The position numbers and the translations under genes were made by a program. Below, in pieces: positions 44,871 through 57,856 of a stretch of DNA of 64,000 bases. Origin of the DNA: Pholiota molesta. Lineage: Eukaryota > Basidiomycota > Agaricomycetes > Agaricales > Strophariaceae. The DNA lies in NCBI GenBank assembly GCA_014925825.1, contig JACGCK010000104.1, forward strand, positions 62,001 to 126,000. The letters are read 5' to 3'. Numbering within the stretch: position 1 is the stretch's first letter; each line of letters begins with the position of its first letter. Under the pieces are notes generated by a model. That model was not told the DNA's origin, searched no databases, and saw only the letters and a program-made list of their open reading frames with translations.

Positions 44871-46453
44871 TTAGAGGGATATACTTTCTTCACGAGCGGA
44901 CCTCTGGGCAGCCAGCTTTCTACGAGCCTTGCGAGTACTGGAGATTGTGCCTACATGATCAGGAAAAATTTGGCTGTAGTAATGTGCATCAGCCCAAATA
45001 AGTTCATATTTTAAGGCAAAGACAAATCTGACATACTTGTCCCACCATTTAAGAAGGCGCTTTGTGCGCGCCACAGCAGCAGGGCCAGCAGATGGGTCCT
45101 CGAAAAAATCTACAATAAACGCATAAAGTGCGCGAAAATTGAATTGACCATACACTTCTACCCATTGAGTCGCATCTGTTAAGTTAAACGCCAGCTAGAA
45201 AAGAAAGCATAGTGAGGTTTTTTTTCAGATTTGTAATTATTACAAGTGACTTACCAAGACGGCTGCATAGGCAATAGATCGCGGGGTAACCTTGCTCTCC
45301 ATATGTAGTAATGTCGCCACATTGCTCTTAGTGGCCTTTTTCTGCGAAGAGGTTCGCCTTCGTTTGCGAGCTTGTCCATTTTCATCTTCGGCATCGAATG
45401 CCTCAGAAGATGAGGGTGATGTAAAGATTGCACCATATGTCTAAAAAAAAAGGATTAGTAGGCAGAGCGAAGCAGAAAATCAAAAAATACCTTGAGAAGC
45501 AATTTACTACTAAGGAATCCCTTTTCTACATTGTCGGGGTCGCCTTTCCCAAAGGGGTATAGGCATCGCAAAAAGAAATCCCCTGATATATCAAGTGTTC
45601 CAGCTTGAATCTCACTACGGACCCTATAGAGATATTAGTGCCACCACTATGATAACCTAAACATAAACATACCTTTCATTGTCCCAGTCATATTCAATGG
45701 GCAGAGAAGGCGCCCTGCAATTTCGCTTTGTAGCCCACGATCACTTCGAGACTTCACCAGCATTGGTGGGGCAGGGGCGTATTCGAAATTCAGCCACAAT
45801 GCCACCTCTTCTTTAATGCGGCGAACGTCATCACTTCTTGCGTCGTTCGCACCTTTTTGCGCCTGGTATCAATAAGTAGTGGTAACAAGTGCAAGATAAT
45901 GGAAGGCGCGTCATACCTGGATAAGAAAAGCTGTGAATTCATGTGTGGAGATGTGGGGATCTTCAATCATGGTCTTGACATCAGGAAGCACCTGCAAAAG
46001 CGTAGTATATGCTGCCAATTTAAGGCGAGATCTAGGACATTTATCAGCAGTAATATTGGAATGAGGGCGAGTAAATAAACTTACTCCCGCTTTCTTTCAT
46101 AGGTTTCATCATCTGCGAACTCCTCAACTTCCGAGTCATCTTGGAGTTGCTCATCAGCCTCGTCGATAAGATCTTCAAGTGAATCATATAGAGTCACAAG
46201 ACGCCGAATGCCCCGTCCCATCGTAACAGTGGTTCTATCAATGTATTAAGCTATAGGAGGCTTGTATCGCGGAATAACATTAGACATACGGAGGTTTTTT
46301 CACTTTAGCGTTGTTTGCTTCATCGAGCTCTTCTTGTAGGGCTGCTACTTTTCTTTTGAGGCGCGAAACTTCCCCTGCGCCTGCGTTATTGGTAGTGGGG
46401 GTGTTGGCCCGGGAGGGCGAAGGCGAAGAATTTTGCGATGGAGATCCAGGCAT
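44871..46453 (-). pseudogene. DUF6698-type gene with one frameshift
   Basis: Seven exons can be traced: 46453-46290, 46234-46085, 46031-45917, 45862-45673, 45623-45491, 45440-45255, 45194-44871. The product has a Ser/Pro-rich start and a short coiled coil (VSRLKRKVAALQEELDEANN). It then shows the DUF6698 pattern known from mushroom genomes: a WLNFEYAP block, IAGRLLCP, EIQAGTLDISGDFF, RCLYPFGKGDPDNVEKGF and GAIFTSPSSSEAF. Function is unknown. In exon 4 the frame breaks at a GGG run (45699-45701, CCC on the gene strand): one extra base would give LLCPIEYDWDNER and restore phase to the next exon. All other junctions are clean, for about 420 residues if repaired. It lies 150 bp from the satellite. 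Confidence 0.72.
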
Positions 46454-47205
46454 AATGAGATGAGGGCGAGAGTATGAGATACTGAATAATAAGTACAGGC
46501 CTCACCTGGTCTTATATAGTACACCTGCCCACAACTACATCCGCGCCATCAGTGACTCAGTGTGCGTACAAGTGGCTGTCGAGTCAGTACATTATGGGTG
46601 GTCGGGCGCGGTGCCGTTGTTATTCAAATCGGCTGCAAGAAACTAGCAAATTAATCCATCTGTTGATAATATGATTGTACTCCAAATGCTGACCAGGAGG
46701 TAATGGAGGTGACGATGGATTTATTGGCATTATTCAAGTTGGCGGTAGACTTTGAGAGGCTGACAAGGATTATCAGGCAGGCGTTGTACAGACACTGACT
46801 CAGTCCTGAGTGCTTACCTCGGCTCCGGGGCAGGGTCAAAAAATCTGAATTTGATCTACTTGAGGTTTATGGAGTAGTAGTCGGAGCCGGTTCCTAATAG
46901 GAGGTTGCGTCTTCGCATGTAAGTACTAGTATTCAGCCTGGGAAATGGAGCCGTCCACCAGCGACTCGGAAAGACCAAATATTACTGACATTTGACGCTA
47001 CCGAGTGGCCGCGTTTCTGGGGCAGTCCCGGATGCAGCTTCCAAGGCGCTAGGCCAGAAGTACTCTTTTATAACGATTGAGAGGATGACAGGTCTACTGA
47101 AGAGGGAGCTGCTTAGGTCCTACTAGTAGTGCCGCTGGCGGCAGGCTTCAAGGCAGGCTTGATTGTGGGTATAATTTCTCTTACCAATTCGCGGCTCCTA
47201 AGGCA
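46454..47205. other. Intergenic stretch
   Basis: Nothing recognisable; only short open frames without protein-like composition. Confidence 0.45.
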
Positions 47206-48960
47206 TAGTCACCTCAGGAGGTTGAGTCGGACGACGGCTTTGCTGATATGTCCAAGTCTTTCAATAATGCACTTGAAAAACACAGACGGCATGGTCATGG
47301 CCCGGGAGATCGCCACTGGAGTGGATAGCCTGATGATTTTCCAGAAGGGATCGAGGAGATTTCTGAACGAATTGGCTTTGGATGTTACGAAGCATTCGAG
47401 GAGCAAGTCGATGGACTCCTGCTTCAGCAGCGCATCTTCGACGCACGCCGTTTCGTCTTGAAGCCACAAGTATATAGCTTCGAAAGCGCTGACTTGGAAA
47501 TATGGGCCACAGAGCTTGATGTACATTGCAATGTTGTCATCCTGCCACAGGACGTACAGCAGCTCTTTCCTGCACATGCTAGATCGCAAAAAATAGGCAA
47601 AGCGAACTGTTTGAGTAGCGAATTAGTCTCAATGATGCGTTTTGAACAAATAATAATTCCGGCTTGCACAGCTTGTCTTGATTTATTGAGACGGCAAAGG
47701 TTGCAACATGTTTGGAAGACGTGATTTGAGATTTCCTGTGATGAAAAGCCATTACTAGCATATTCGCATGTCAATGATTAAAGACAAGACTTACAGTGCT
47801 GTGCGGGCCGGCCGACTGGCAGATGAGAATCTCCAATGCGTTTGCAGTTTGCAGAACTTCGAGCATCATTGCATTCATAGAAAGATGCTTAACGGCCTTC
47901 AGCCCAGGCGCATCTGAACAAGGCATTCCGCCTCCAGCAACTCCAACTCGCATGCCCTTAAAAGTCCTAGATACAAACAGACGTCAGTTGTATAAGTTCA
48001 TCCGAGTCTGCGCCGGCCGCAAGCTAGTAAAAGTGCCCTACGTCGAACGTCCTTCCTCGTTCCCAGTGCATTGCGCACATGATTGTCCGACTGCGACACT
48101 TGCAAAAACAAAAACACCAAAAGGATCTGTATAAGCATCCCCTCGCGGATGCGGATGAACATGCGGCAAAGATCGTTCGTCGTAGTTGGGCTCTGTAGTT
48201 CGAAGATGCCGATGCCATTCAGAGCGTGTTTCTGCTTGTTCGCTGTAATCTTCATCATCTTCATCAAGAAGGTCAACCTTCATGCCGCGACATCTGAAAC
48301 CAGATGGCGGCTGATTTGTGTAATTAATAATAAAATGCCAATGTGTGCCAAACTGAGACGTTTACGAGATGAACATTTGAAGAGTCAGAATCGAGGTATG
48401 GCATAGGAGGCGAATGAAGTTCCAAGCTTCTAATCGGCATTCGGATGGGTACTTTTTGGAGGTGAATTCTATTAAGATATGATATCAGATTTGTGCATGC
48501 CAGACTCAGACAACAGAACCAACTTACCCATACTAGTAATCACAAAAATAACACTATATTAAGATCGATCAACATCAACCATAACAAACATGATATCGAA
48601 AAACATACTCAGTTAAGCAGAAACTTTCGAGGAATCCCAGATCTTCATGGCTAAAGAGAGAGAAAAGGAGTCAACAAGAACCGCGACAAATTCAAAATAC
48701 ATAGCGTACAAGATTATAATTTGCAACAGCTTTATGATAACATCTCTTGAACATCTGCCCTCTAACACCTCCAAAATAGCAAGCATCACATGCGATGACA
48801 CTAGCTGAACCTGCATCTCCTGGGTCTCCACCATGATATGAAGCTGCAATACCGAACCAAAATCAATGTCTATCCTTCAGATCGCAAGTAAGGCACCTAC
48901 TAGCTGATCACATGCATCGCGGAGCTGGAAATCTGGCACCGAGGGTGTGAGCTCGTCAAT
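47206..48960 (-). pseudogene. Broken C-terminal armadillo region of a Cdc7/Cdc15-type septation kinase
   Basis: On the minus strand the pieces run in the correct order for the armadillo-like C-terminus of the septation-initiation kinase (Cdc7 of fission yeast, Cdc15 of budding yeast): DELTPSVPDFQLRDACDQ; ETQEMQVQLVSSHVMLAILE; KKYPSECRLEAWNFIRLLCH; VDLLDED and YSEQAET; ALNGIGIFELQSP; CRMFIR; QVSQSDNHVRNALGTR; AVKHLSMN; SNHVFQTCCNLCRLNKSRQ; QFALPIFCDLACAGKS; and NLLDPFWKIIRLSTPV through to KAVVRLNLLR. The frame changes several times (about 47570, 47900, 48240), and short conserved stretches are missing. The kinase domain was not found upstream. A normal full-length gene presumably exists elsewhere, because septation signalling is conserved. 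Confidence 0.72.
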
Positions 48961-48999
48961 AACGTGTTTATGCGCCGAGCGCATTTATCGCACTGAAGA

Positions 49000-50600
49000 T
49001 TGGCTTCCAGGTCGTCAGCCTAATACATATCATGTCACAGTTTGGTACAATCATGGTACCTCTGCAAAAGAATCTTCTTCTTCATTCAATCATCACCCAG
49101 CTGCAAAAAAAAGAGGTGTAAGCATCATAAATGCCTTCGTCGCTGAAAGACCGTGGCGTTTCACCAAAATGTGTATTAAGAGGTCTTCATATAAGGAGAA
49201 ACTGACTTGAGCTGTCGACATTACATCAAGACCTTCTCGGTAATTTGATGTGCGTGAGCGTGTCCGCCCTAGAACAAACGGTTTCGCAGAGGTTGCAGTA
49301 TTTGATCTTGATGCGGTTTGCAGATGATAAGCCAGCGAAGCGATTGATGAACGACGAGAGAGTTAACATTGTCCAACTCATGCAATAACGTCTTCCATAG
49401 TCACTTCTGTATTGTGACGAGTTGGAGCACCACAGCGAGAGCACGTCGAGGAGCAGCACCTCCTTCGCGGCTTCGGCAAGATCCTCTTTGTAGGAGGAAA
49501 GGGGGGCCATACCATCAGGATCAAGCGGCAGATGCTCAGATGTTCAGGAGGGCGTCGCCGTATAATGCGACGTCCGTCGATATCCTCCTGGGCCTCCCAG
49601 AAGGCCGGCCTGCGGGCGACGTGATACAAGCAGTCTGCGCTCTCTGGATCGATGTATGCAGCACATCGGCCTAATGCGAGCTCGAAGTGGAAAGTTTCGA
49701 GTTGCGCGTTATATGCTTATTGACAGCGTCTACGAATTTCAGCTCCTACTGAACGCAGTCATAATCAATAAACAAAAAGGCTTGATCGTAACGGACCGCA
49801 AATACCTTTCTATCCTTGTGAGATCCCATATCTTGTTGTTGTGATTGGGGTCTATGCGGTCAGCGGTCAACGGAGTACAGTTTAGCATGGCCAAGGGCGG
49901 CCAAAAGATCCTCTCCGTGCCAGGGTTAAGCAGGGTATACAGCAAGTCGAATACGCTCAGGGCGCCCTCCGTTAAGCCGCATTAAATTCTCAGATGCATT
50001 GCGCATTGCAATCGCTGCGCCTCGTTCCTCATGTTGACGAACAACGAGGATAATTCTGCAACACGATTAAGTGGTTAGGTCGATTGTCCAACGCCTTCGG
50101 CAATGAGATATGGAAGATAACCCGCCCCAGGAACTTGGTGATTGCCATCGCCGAGCAGATGAACGACAAACGACATGTGTACGTCTTCTCGCCGTACTCC
50201 AGGTGTGCTGCGTTAGAATTAGAAGAGAGTGTCAGGTCGCATGAACCGGGATCGAGATACACAGAACTTACAGAAAGGGCAAGGACGATTAGGCACGGAT
50301 TTTCATTGTCATTGTCATTGGAATCGAAACTACAAGTATTGCGGCGCTTGCATGTCGTTGATGCGCAGTGAACAGTGAACAGCAGCGCAGGGAGAACCTA
50401 AAAAGTGGGAGCGTATGGTCGCAGTGGACATTGGACATTGGGAGCTGAGCGCCGAGGCCTGAGGCGTGGGTGGATACCAGACTGTGCAGCATGGTAGACC
50501 AGTGGACGAGAGTAGAATGCGGAATTGTTGGAGAGTGACGGGCCCGTGCGCTGGACCTCCGAGTCCGATAGCAAGAGATCAGCTCTTCCAATGCTCTTCC
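49000..50600 (-). other. Decayed coding-like stretch, not identified
   Basis: Several minus-strand frames look protein-like but cannot be joined. One covers 49945-49739 (YTLLNPGTERIFWPPLAML, then IWDLTRIERYLRS). Another covers 49510-49226 (a CNLCETVC cysteine pair). A third covers 50262-50029 (SFICSAMAITKFLGRV, SLPKALDNRP). The intervening frames hold stops. No family was recognised. It could be one relic gene upstream of the kinase fragment or several. Confidence 0.35.
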
Positions 50601-50704
50601 TCCCCTGCCTTTAAGTTATAATCTCAGTCAAATATGCCTTCTCTAAAAGTATCCATATGAAGAAATGGTCTGGTATAATATTATTATAAACAAACAGCCT
50701 CTTC

Positions 50705-52143
50705 TCAGTGCAGCTCCGAAACTGCTAATTTTTCTGAGTGCGAGGTTAGCTCAAAATCCACTTTTGGTGCCTTTTCTGCATGTCCCTGAATGCATAATGT
50801 TATTGCATGTGCAATCCCATTAAAATGCACCTCTGAAGATAAATGATTATAAACAAAAGTGATCTTCTTGATGGGACACCCTGCAGCATCTAAACCAAGC
50901 CAGCCACCCTTGAACAACACGTTGCGGAGGTACAAGTCGAACTTGCGAATTGCTGTAGATAGTGGGCGGTAGCTAACGTCGGGTAGCTCGAGTAGCAAAT
51001 TTGTAAAATAAGGGGCATGGCGAGTCCAAATTTTTCTTCTTCCATATGAGAGTTGGTATTGTCGTCCTCGTCATCCTCATGTTCCCCAAAGGGGAGGAAA
51101 CCATCTCCAAGGGCGATCGTAGTAACTGCCGGTGTAGATCTGAGCACGTCATAAAGTTCGGTGATGCCTCGGCTGCCATGGCTCCAGGAAGATTCATAGG
51201 AAGACGTTGACAGGGTGTGGAGATTAGGAAGAAGAAGGTTTTTGAAGAGCAGACTCAGTGGAAATTCAAAGAATGGAGAGGAGTTTGGGTATTCTCGGTA
51301 GCAATAGATAAAGAAAGATGAAAGATGATAGAGAGTGCATGTTGCAGGTTCCATATAGGATTCCGTATTGGTCAATTCTTTGATGTCAAAGTATGCTGCC
51401 TGCAAGCAGGGAACCGAGCGAATGAAAGAAAAACCAAAAATCGATGGAAAATGTGGCATTGCACATAGAGATATGAGTTAAAGCAACCAATGCCTAGGGA
51501 TCAAGAACCTATTTGGTACCTCACCATCGTTGATTGAAAGGTGTAGCAGCGAGGAAAAAGCCTTTAAGTGATGGTGGCTTTTGACCAAAGCTTGGAAATC
51601 ATAGAAGCAACACTTGCATCACATTTGAGATATTGTGCTGAAGCGAGGTATATGGGAAGAAATTGGGCTTCGGGTGAGCTGAGCAGAGTGCCATCATTCT
51701 CTGAGATGATGACATCCTGTTGCGGACGAATGATGAGGTGAAGAAATAGATGGATTGATCTGCTGTTTTTCTTCCAAAACAGTGAGAATTCGAGTTCGCG
51801 TCTGAGGACCCAAGCCAGAGATCTATTATTTATGATAGTGAGGCTGTATGTGAGATGTGACCATAATGCTGGGTATTCGAGCGCAACCTGTCTCCAAGAA
51901 TAGCAGATTTGGCATAGCAGCATAGGTGCAATCGTGGTATTAGTTGGATATGATCAAGTGCTAGGGGATAGTGTGGCAGGCAGTGGACGAAGATTTCCCT
52001 AAGGATTTCACAGGGATTCTGTATATGGACTATTGGATGCTAATTGGACGATTGACATTGTGGGCAGACCTACTGCAACAATAATTTTGTTAATAAAATG
52101 TGTTTGAAATTAAAAGGAGACATACGCTGAGACTTTGAGGCAT
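50705..52143 (-). pseudogene. F-box-like gene, probably broken
   Basis: The block ILREIFVHCLPHYPLALD at about 52010-51955 and the block LLCQICYSWRQVALEYPALW at about 51920-51860 are the two halves of the F-box pattern common in mushroom proteins (LP.E.L..IF, then C..W..VA...P.LW). They are in different frames, with no plausible intron between them. C-terminal stretches follow at 51459-50890 (Leu-rich, LLLPNLHTLSTSS, then GFLPFGEHEDDEDD) and end at 50705. F-box proteins normally recruit targets to SCF ubiquitin ligases. With the frame break this copy is unlikely to be functional as read; exon limits are uncertain. Confidence 0.55.
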
Positions 52144-53960
52144 TAACAATTGGAGGAGAATTTGTGTGTCCACTGGCGGCGCCTTTATATTTATACAGAG
52201 GCAGTGACATCCCAGTCCATCAGTCCATCCCAGTCATCGCGCTTGTGAACAGTTGGTAGCAACCGCTACTCTCCACCACTTAGTCCTAGTCATTTCCTAT
52301 TTCCGCTTTGAGCGGAGCCTAATTGAGCGGAGCCTGAGAGTCTGATATTTGATTAAAAGAGTGTCCGGTACTAGTAGCCTGAGTCGTGGTGGGTTGGCGG
52401 CAATTAGTAATGAGCACGCCTCTTGACTTATTACACCGCCTTTGAGTTGGGCCAAGATCGATTATTGCATATTCTGTATTCTCGTTGAGTGGGTCGCGAT
52501 GTCCAGAGCGAGAGGCAAGCCAGTAGCAATTGATTCTGGCAATCTGGTGTGGACCATGCAGGTCAAGCGCCTTTGCGCCACAGAGCATGAGCCTCTGCTA
52601 CTGTGCCATCTTGAATCCCCTTGAGGCTTATGAAGTAGTCTGCGCCGGTTCCTTGTATGAGGTGCACAACCCATCCACACTAAAACCAAGGGCAAAATTC
52701 AGGCACCATCGGCAGTTTATAGCACCCTCCTCAACCAACCTTCAAGTTGGCACTGAGATGGAAGGCCCAAACTCGATTCTTATCCCAAGGAAGTCAATTC
52801 TGCTATTGGCGGCATTGGCTTTGCAGGGCAGTGGCTTTGGAGCAATGACTTGGCAAGCACACAGTTGCGTAGGAATTAACAAAGAATTCATGCTCTCGTA
52901 TAAGACTTGCGCGGCAGATGGCCACTCGTGTGGGCACCAGGAATGTGGCCAAAAGATGTTGAAGGGCTGGGCTTGCGCCAGTGACTAGACTCATGCGCGA
53001 TCAGTGTTGATGGACAACGTCACCAGATGCATAGTCTGTGGTATCTCGCGAAGTCCGCAGCACAGCAGATCTGGCGCGGCTTGTCGCCATACACTCGTTG
53101 CTGCGTAGGCCACGCAAGTGCATCCAAGATGCGGATAGAAGGACGGGCAAATCATTGAGGCGGGCTGAGCATCACACTTGCCAGCTGGACCCCACAGGCG
53201 TAGCGTCATGGATTGAGAATTGACGACAACGGTGCTGAGGCAAGCGAAAAGGTGTATTTGGGGATCGTAGCCGAAATGGATGGCCCGATAAAAAGATAGC
53301 ACAACTTGGAGGGCATGCGGGCGCCCAGAGTACTGAATAATTAATACGGCAGCTGCCTTGGTTATGATACAAGTTGTGCTTAACCCTGGGCAGCGAAAAT
53401 AAGTGAGAAAAAAAATCATGAGGGTAAGGAACACAAACCTAAGTTCAACAGATGCCTACAAAGCAGCTTCTTCACTATCTATCTGCAGTCTTCACGCACG
53501 TACTTGCAGTTGTGACATTTGAGGGCGAAGAACGACTTGAGACTTGAAGAAAAGTGGGTAAGAGCAAGGGCGATGCATGCCGGCTATAGGGTATACTGAC
53601 GGCGGAGTGTTGTGCCTTTGCAAAAGGTGCTGAGCGCGATAGTGAGAAATGAATAAAAGACATTCAATAGGTTGCTTGCGCCTACGACCAGATAGCGGCG
53701 CGGGTGACTTTTTCCAACACGCACATTGAACTCCAAGTCACAGAATTCTGCGAGTTCGCCGAATTGCACACCATCAACGACGCGGACGCGGACGTCCTCG
53801 TGCTGGTGCGCAAAGTTCTCGTACGGTTCCGGCTCCGCTTCGCTGGGAATCCTTGTTCGAGGAATGGTTCCTGGTCGCCTCCGCGCAAAATGGAGTGCAC
53901 TGCAAATCTACAGAAGGAAAATAGTTACAATTAGAACCGCACTAATGGAATTGACCAGCC
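52144..53960. other. No gene recognised
   Basis: Several open frames of 60-150 codons occur on both strands, but none shows conserved motifs, splice context or protein-like composition. The stretch separates the F-box relic from the EPSP-synthase fragment. Confidence 0.4.
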
Positions 53961-53966
53961 ACAAAC

Positions 53967-54663
53967 CTTGTTCTGGAGATCGTCCCACCACGTCTTCTCA
54001 AAACACATCTCTTCTCCTGAGACACTGAACGCCATAGCCACAAGATGATCGTCGTGACAATGGACGCTGACACCTTCTTCAGCCGGGCTTTCCAATGATT
54101 TCATGGCCATCCATCGTCAAGCTCGTTCGTCTCAATGCCAAATTTGGCTAGAATAACGCAATGAGAATCGTCGAAGGAAATTTTTTTTTACCAGAACATG
54201 ACATACCGAGTTCATCAATCATCGCCTGGATGCGATTATATTCCTTGACTCGCTGATTCGCGATGCCCAAAAATCCTAGTCTTTCCATGCGCGACAGTAG
54301 CGAGGACAGTTGCAGTCAAGAAGCATCCGTCATCTCCGTCATATCGACCTCTCAAGCCCTTTGAGTTGCCCAATAGGAGGCCCTTGCATGGTGGTCTCGG
54401 TAGGCGTCTGCACAACCTTGTTGTATCCTATAACTTCCAAAACCTCTTTGGCGAACTTTGCATCTCTCTGCAGGGAAGCAGAGCCGATGTTTTGGATGGT
54501 GCAAGAAGTACCGATTATAGCAGCGATAGCAAGAGGTATGTAGCACTGCTGGCGTCCGACTCCGATGCTATACTCGGCCGAGTTGTTGTAGATCCCTGTA
54601 GGGATATCGTAGGCGTCCAAAAGCTGCTGGTTTTCGCATCCTTCCTTCGAACGACTTGAATTC
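53967..54663 (-). pseudogene. Fragment of an AROM gene: EPSP synthase C-terminal half
   Basis: Read on the minus strand, this gives the last third of the EPSP-synthase domain of the fungal pentafunctional AROM protein (shikimate pathway): IPTGIYNNSAEYSI; YIPLAIAAIIGTSC; IQNIGSASLQ; DAKFAKEVLEVIGY; VVQTPTETTMQGPPIGQLK; DMTEMTDA; a frame break; NQRV, EYNRI and AMIDEL; then [15 protein letters not shown] followed by AMAFS and [10 protein letters not shown]. The order is correct but there are frame changes at about 54450, 54300 and 54230. The neighbouring shikimate-kinase domain and the upstream half of EPSP synthase are not recognisable. It is a truncated dead copy; the functional gene must be elsewhere. 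Confidence 0.75.
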
Positions 54664-54869
54664 AGTCTTCATTCATGGCTGTCGCATATAAGAAAAGGTT
54701 AATATACGAATGGCGGTTATTGAAGCAAGCAGCGAGCCCAGGCGTGAGCTCAAGCTCTTGCAGAGGGTGGCTCACTTCAGACTCCAGCGCACTATGCAAA
54801 CCTTTCGCCAACCAAAGACTCATGGTGGGCTCCGGCGTCCCGCCTGTAGGCCCATCGTGCATCATTTAA

Positions 54870-56760
54870 GAGCATAAATGCTATACAATTAAGTATCCTA
54901 TTAACAATCGTTGAGTATGATTGTGTGTGTACAAGGAGAGTGAAAGAACGTACGTGTCACCAGTGTGCACGAATGGGTATGGGGGAAAAGGCGGAAATGC
55001 GAAGCCATGAGTCTGCACGACCATTCAAGCACTAAGAGATCAAAGGGGCTGGAAATTTGCAATGAGCTGGCGAATGTGTAGCGGAGGCGCAGAAGGGCAG
55101 TGAGAACGGAATACACACCCTGCTAGAAATGACCTTGACTAGGAATTCAGTTAGGTAGTTTGCTTGTTGATGGGTTTGGCAACGTACCTCGAGCGGAGCG
55201 GTCACAGATTCAGAGCCTGAAAGCGCCGCGGTGCCTTGGTAAGACTCTACGAGCACTCCAAGCCCATGTTCGTCATCGTTTCAGGCTTGCGTACGAAGAA
55301 TACTCGGAGAAGAAAGTTGATAGGAAGGAAGAAGTACCATGAATAAATACGCAATAAATGGTACAAATGAGTTATGCTATATGCAACACAATATCGGCAA
55401 CAAGGCCAAAATCATCCCATGCCTCATCAAGCTCTAGGTTTTGGCTACAGCATCAGAATGAGTGGGTGTTCGAGGAAGGGCATTGACATCAAGGTCATCT
55501 GGATGCGCCATACACCTATTATCATAAGGATTTTAGCAAGCTGGTAATCATGTCATTAAACCAAAAGATGAGCGTACTTAGGACACCAGTTGTTCATGAT
55601 ACAAGCAAGAAGTGCTTGCTCAGGATAATCAGCAACGCAAGACCTCAGGTGTTGTCATTCCGGGCTGAAGAGGCTAGATTACGAAGAATGGAATGACTGC
55701 ATTTTCTAATTGGCATGTTTTTTATCTGCTGCAATGGTTGAGTTACACTCACTACCAGTTAGGGTTTAGTCCTACACGTACTCTTTGCAATGGCCAGGAA
55801 CCCGATTAGCACAACACCATTACTGTGCACTCCTAAGCAATATGCTATGACTTTCCAATTGCTAGTTGCGGCGACTCAATCCTCTCTAAAGCCTGATCGT
55901 ACACCTAGCAACATATGAAAGCGTTAATCATCAAAAATCACAAGTGATTTACTGACACGCACATGATGCTTAACTCTTCCCAATTCGATTTGAACTAGGT
56001 ATCTTGTTTTCTCGGGAATAGTGAGTTCGCTAGCCATAGATGACTTTGTGGTCCTTGGTTACAATAGAGAATGTTAGATATTGATACGAGCCATCGACGA
56101 GGTAGCTTACCGGATCCATAATGCAACGTCTTCCTAAACGCCAGGCTTCAAATGCCAATGGCAACTGTTTGGGATGAGCGACAGGGTACACCATCTCTCT
56201 ATAAGATCATCAACATCTGCATGCGCGTGCGCCAGAGTCAAACACCGTGTTCCCTTCAAGAGACCGCTAGTATGGGCCGCCATCACTGTGGGCCGGATGG
56301 CACCACCGTCACGTGCACGTGACCTACGTTCACCGCGAAATGCACTAAGTCCCAAGGGAGAGTTAGTGCCCAGCTTGTACCTCTTGAATGGAAATTGTTG
56401 AAACTCTCAGAGGCATGTCTAATACAGTGCGCGAGGGGACTCACTAAATATTATCCGCCAAATCCTACCGCAATGCACTGAATTAGTGTCTCGGTATCTC
56501 GTTAGGGGCCCATTCCCGAAATGGCCCATGTCACGGTAAACGCGCCGGCCCGCTAGCTCATTACGGACCGCCATGGTCTCGTTATCTCCAACACTTTCGC
56601 ATCATCCATGGAAAGTCGTAGGAAGGATCAGCCCCATATTTCCATTTCTGGGGACAACTTCTGCTGCTGCATACCGCACCAAACTCAGTAACTTCATGAG
56701 TTTTTGATTAAACATTGTAATCCTAGGTGTAAATTAGGGGGCAACACTTGCCACAGGCGC
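54870..56760. other. No gene recognised
   Basis: Both strands were read. Only short frames without motifs are present. No transposon ends or tandem repeats were seen. Confidence 0.4.
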
Positions 56761-56764
56761 AGCT

Positions 56765-57856
56765 TCAACACAGACGACTCGGTGACAGGAGGGGACAAAA
56801 ACTTGAAGATTTGCAATGACGTGTTGGGCTGAGCAGCTCGAAAAGCAGCGGCGTCCTCAAGGCTTTCAGAAGACGAAGAGAGAACTGCTGTGCAATACAT
56901 CCATCCGTCCATGGGATGCAATGCTGAACGAAACAAATCAGCAAATCAAAATTAGGGGCGGGATGAGACACGATAGCGTACATACCCAATGCGCTTCTAC
57001 AAATTGGTAGAGGAATTTGACGTAGCATCTTACTAGCCGTGTTGTTGATATCAGGTAGCAGCGGACGGCCTTCTTCATCGAATACTATGGAATTCAATGC
57101 GCTCTTCGGTGTGGTTGGAAAGTTCTCTGCAGCATGTAATTAAGTCAATCGAATCGATTAGCGCGCGAAAAAACGAACCGCCAAAGGTCTTTTCACAGCA
57201 ATCACGCCATGATTTCATGACCCGCCATTTCGCCCAAGTTTTCGCCTGTGCTGATGTCTTTGGTGTCAGAATCATATAAACGGACAGACGTGATAGCGAA
57301 TTTACCGACCAGTTTTCAAGTTCTCTTTTGAATCTCGAAATGCCCATAATAGGGCGCGACCAGTTTTGTGGCTTCCATCTTTGATAGGGCCGATTAAGCT
57401 ACTCAAAAGTAGAGAATGAGATGATCCGGAAAAAGAGTGTGATAGCTACATAACAGTTTTTAGTCTCTGATAATCAAATAAATGCAATAGACGTACCGAT
57501 AAATCGTTGCGCTCGTCACTTCCTAAAGCATCCCATCCAGCTTTCATCTCACCTTGACGAATGGCATTAATAACAGCGATGTTTACCGAGGAACGGTGTT
57601 CATCCACGAAGAGCTTTCGTTCAGTGATGATGACCAAAAGAGCTTCGTCTCGACGGAGGTGTACTTGATGTGGGAGAGAATAGCGGAAGTGGCTTCTTCT
57701 GAGTGCCTCCAAACCTTGGAGAATGATTTTGTTGAACTCCTGCGCGGCGGCACTCTCCCACTGGGTCTTTGCCTTGCTCTTTGCATTCCGAAAGAAGGCA
57801 TGGAAACTCTGAAAGAGAAGATGAGCATGCAGAGTATCGAACGTCTCAAAGATCAT
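56765..57856 (-). pseudogene. Decayed hypothetical gene
   Basis: Three minus-strand frames in order look like one gene. The first, 57856-57446, is helical (FRNAKSKAKTQWESAAAQEF). The second, 57347-57075, contains GISRFKRELENWSVNSL and VYMILTPKTSAQAKTWAKW. The third, 57097-56765, contains FDEEGRPLLPDINN and MLRQIPLPICRSALG. The second and third frames overlap at EFHSI/NSIV, where a one-base indel breaks the frame. I do not recognise the family with confidence; no function is proposed. Confidence 0.45.
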
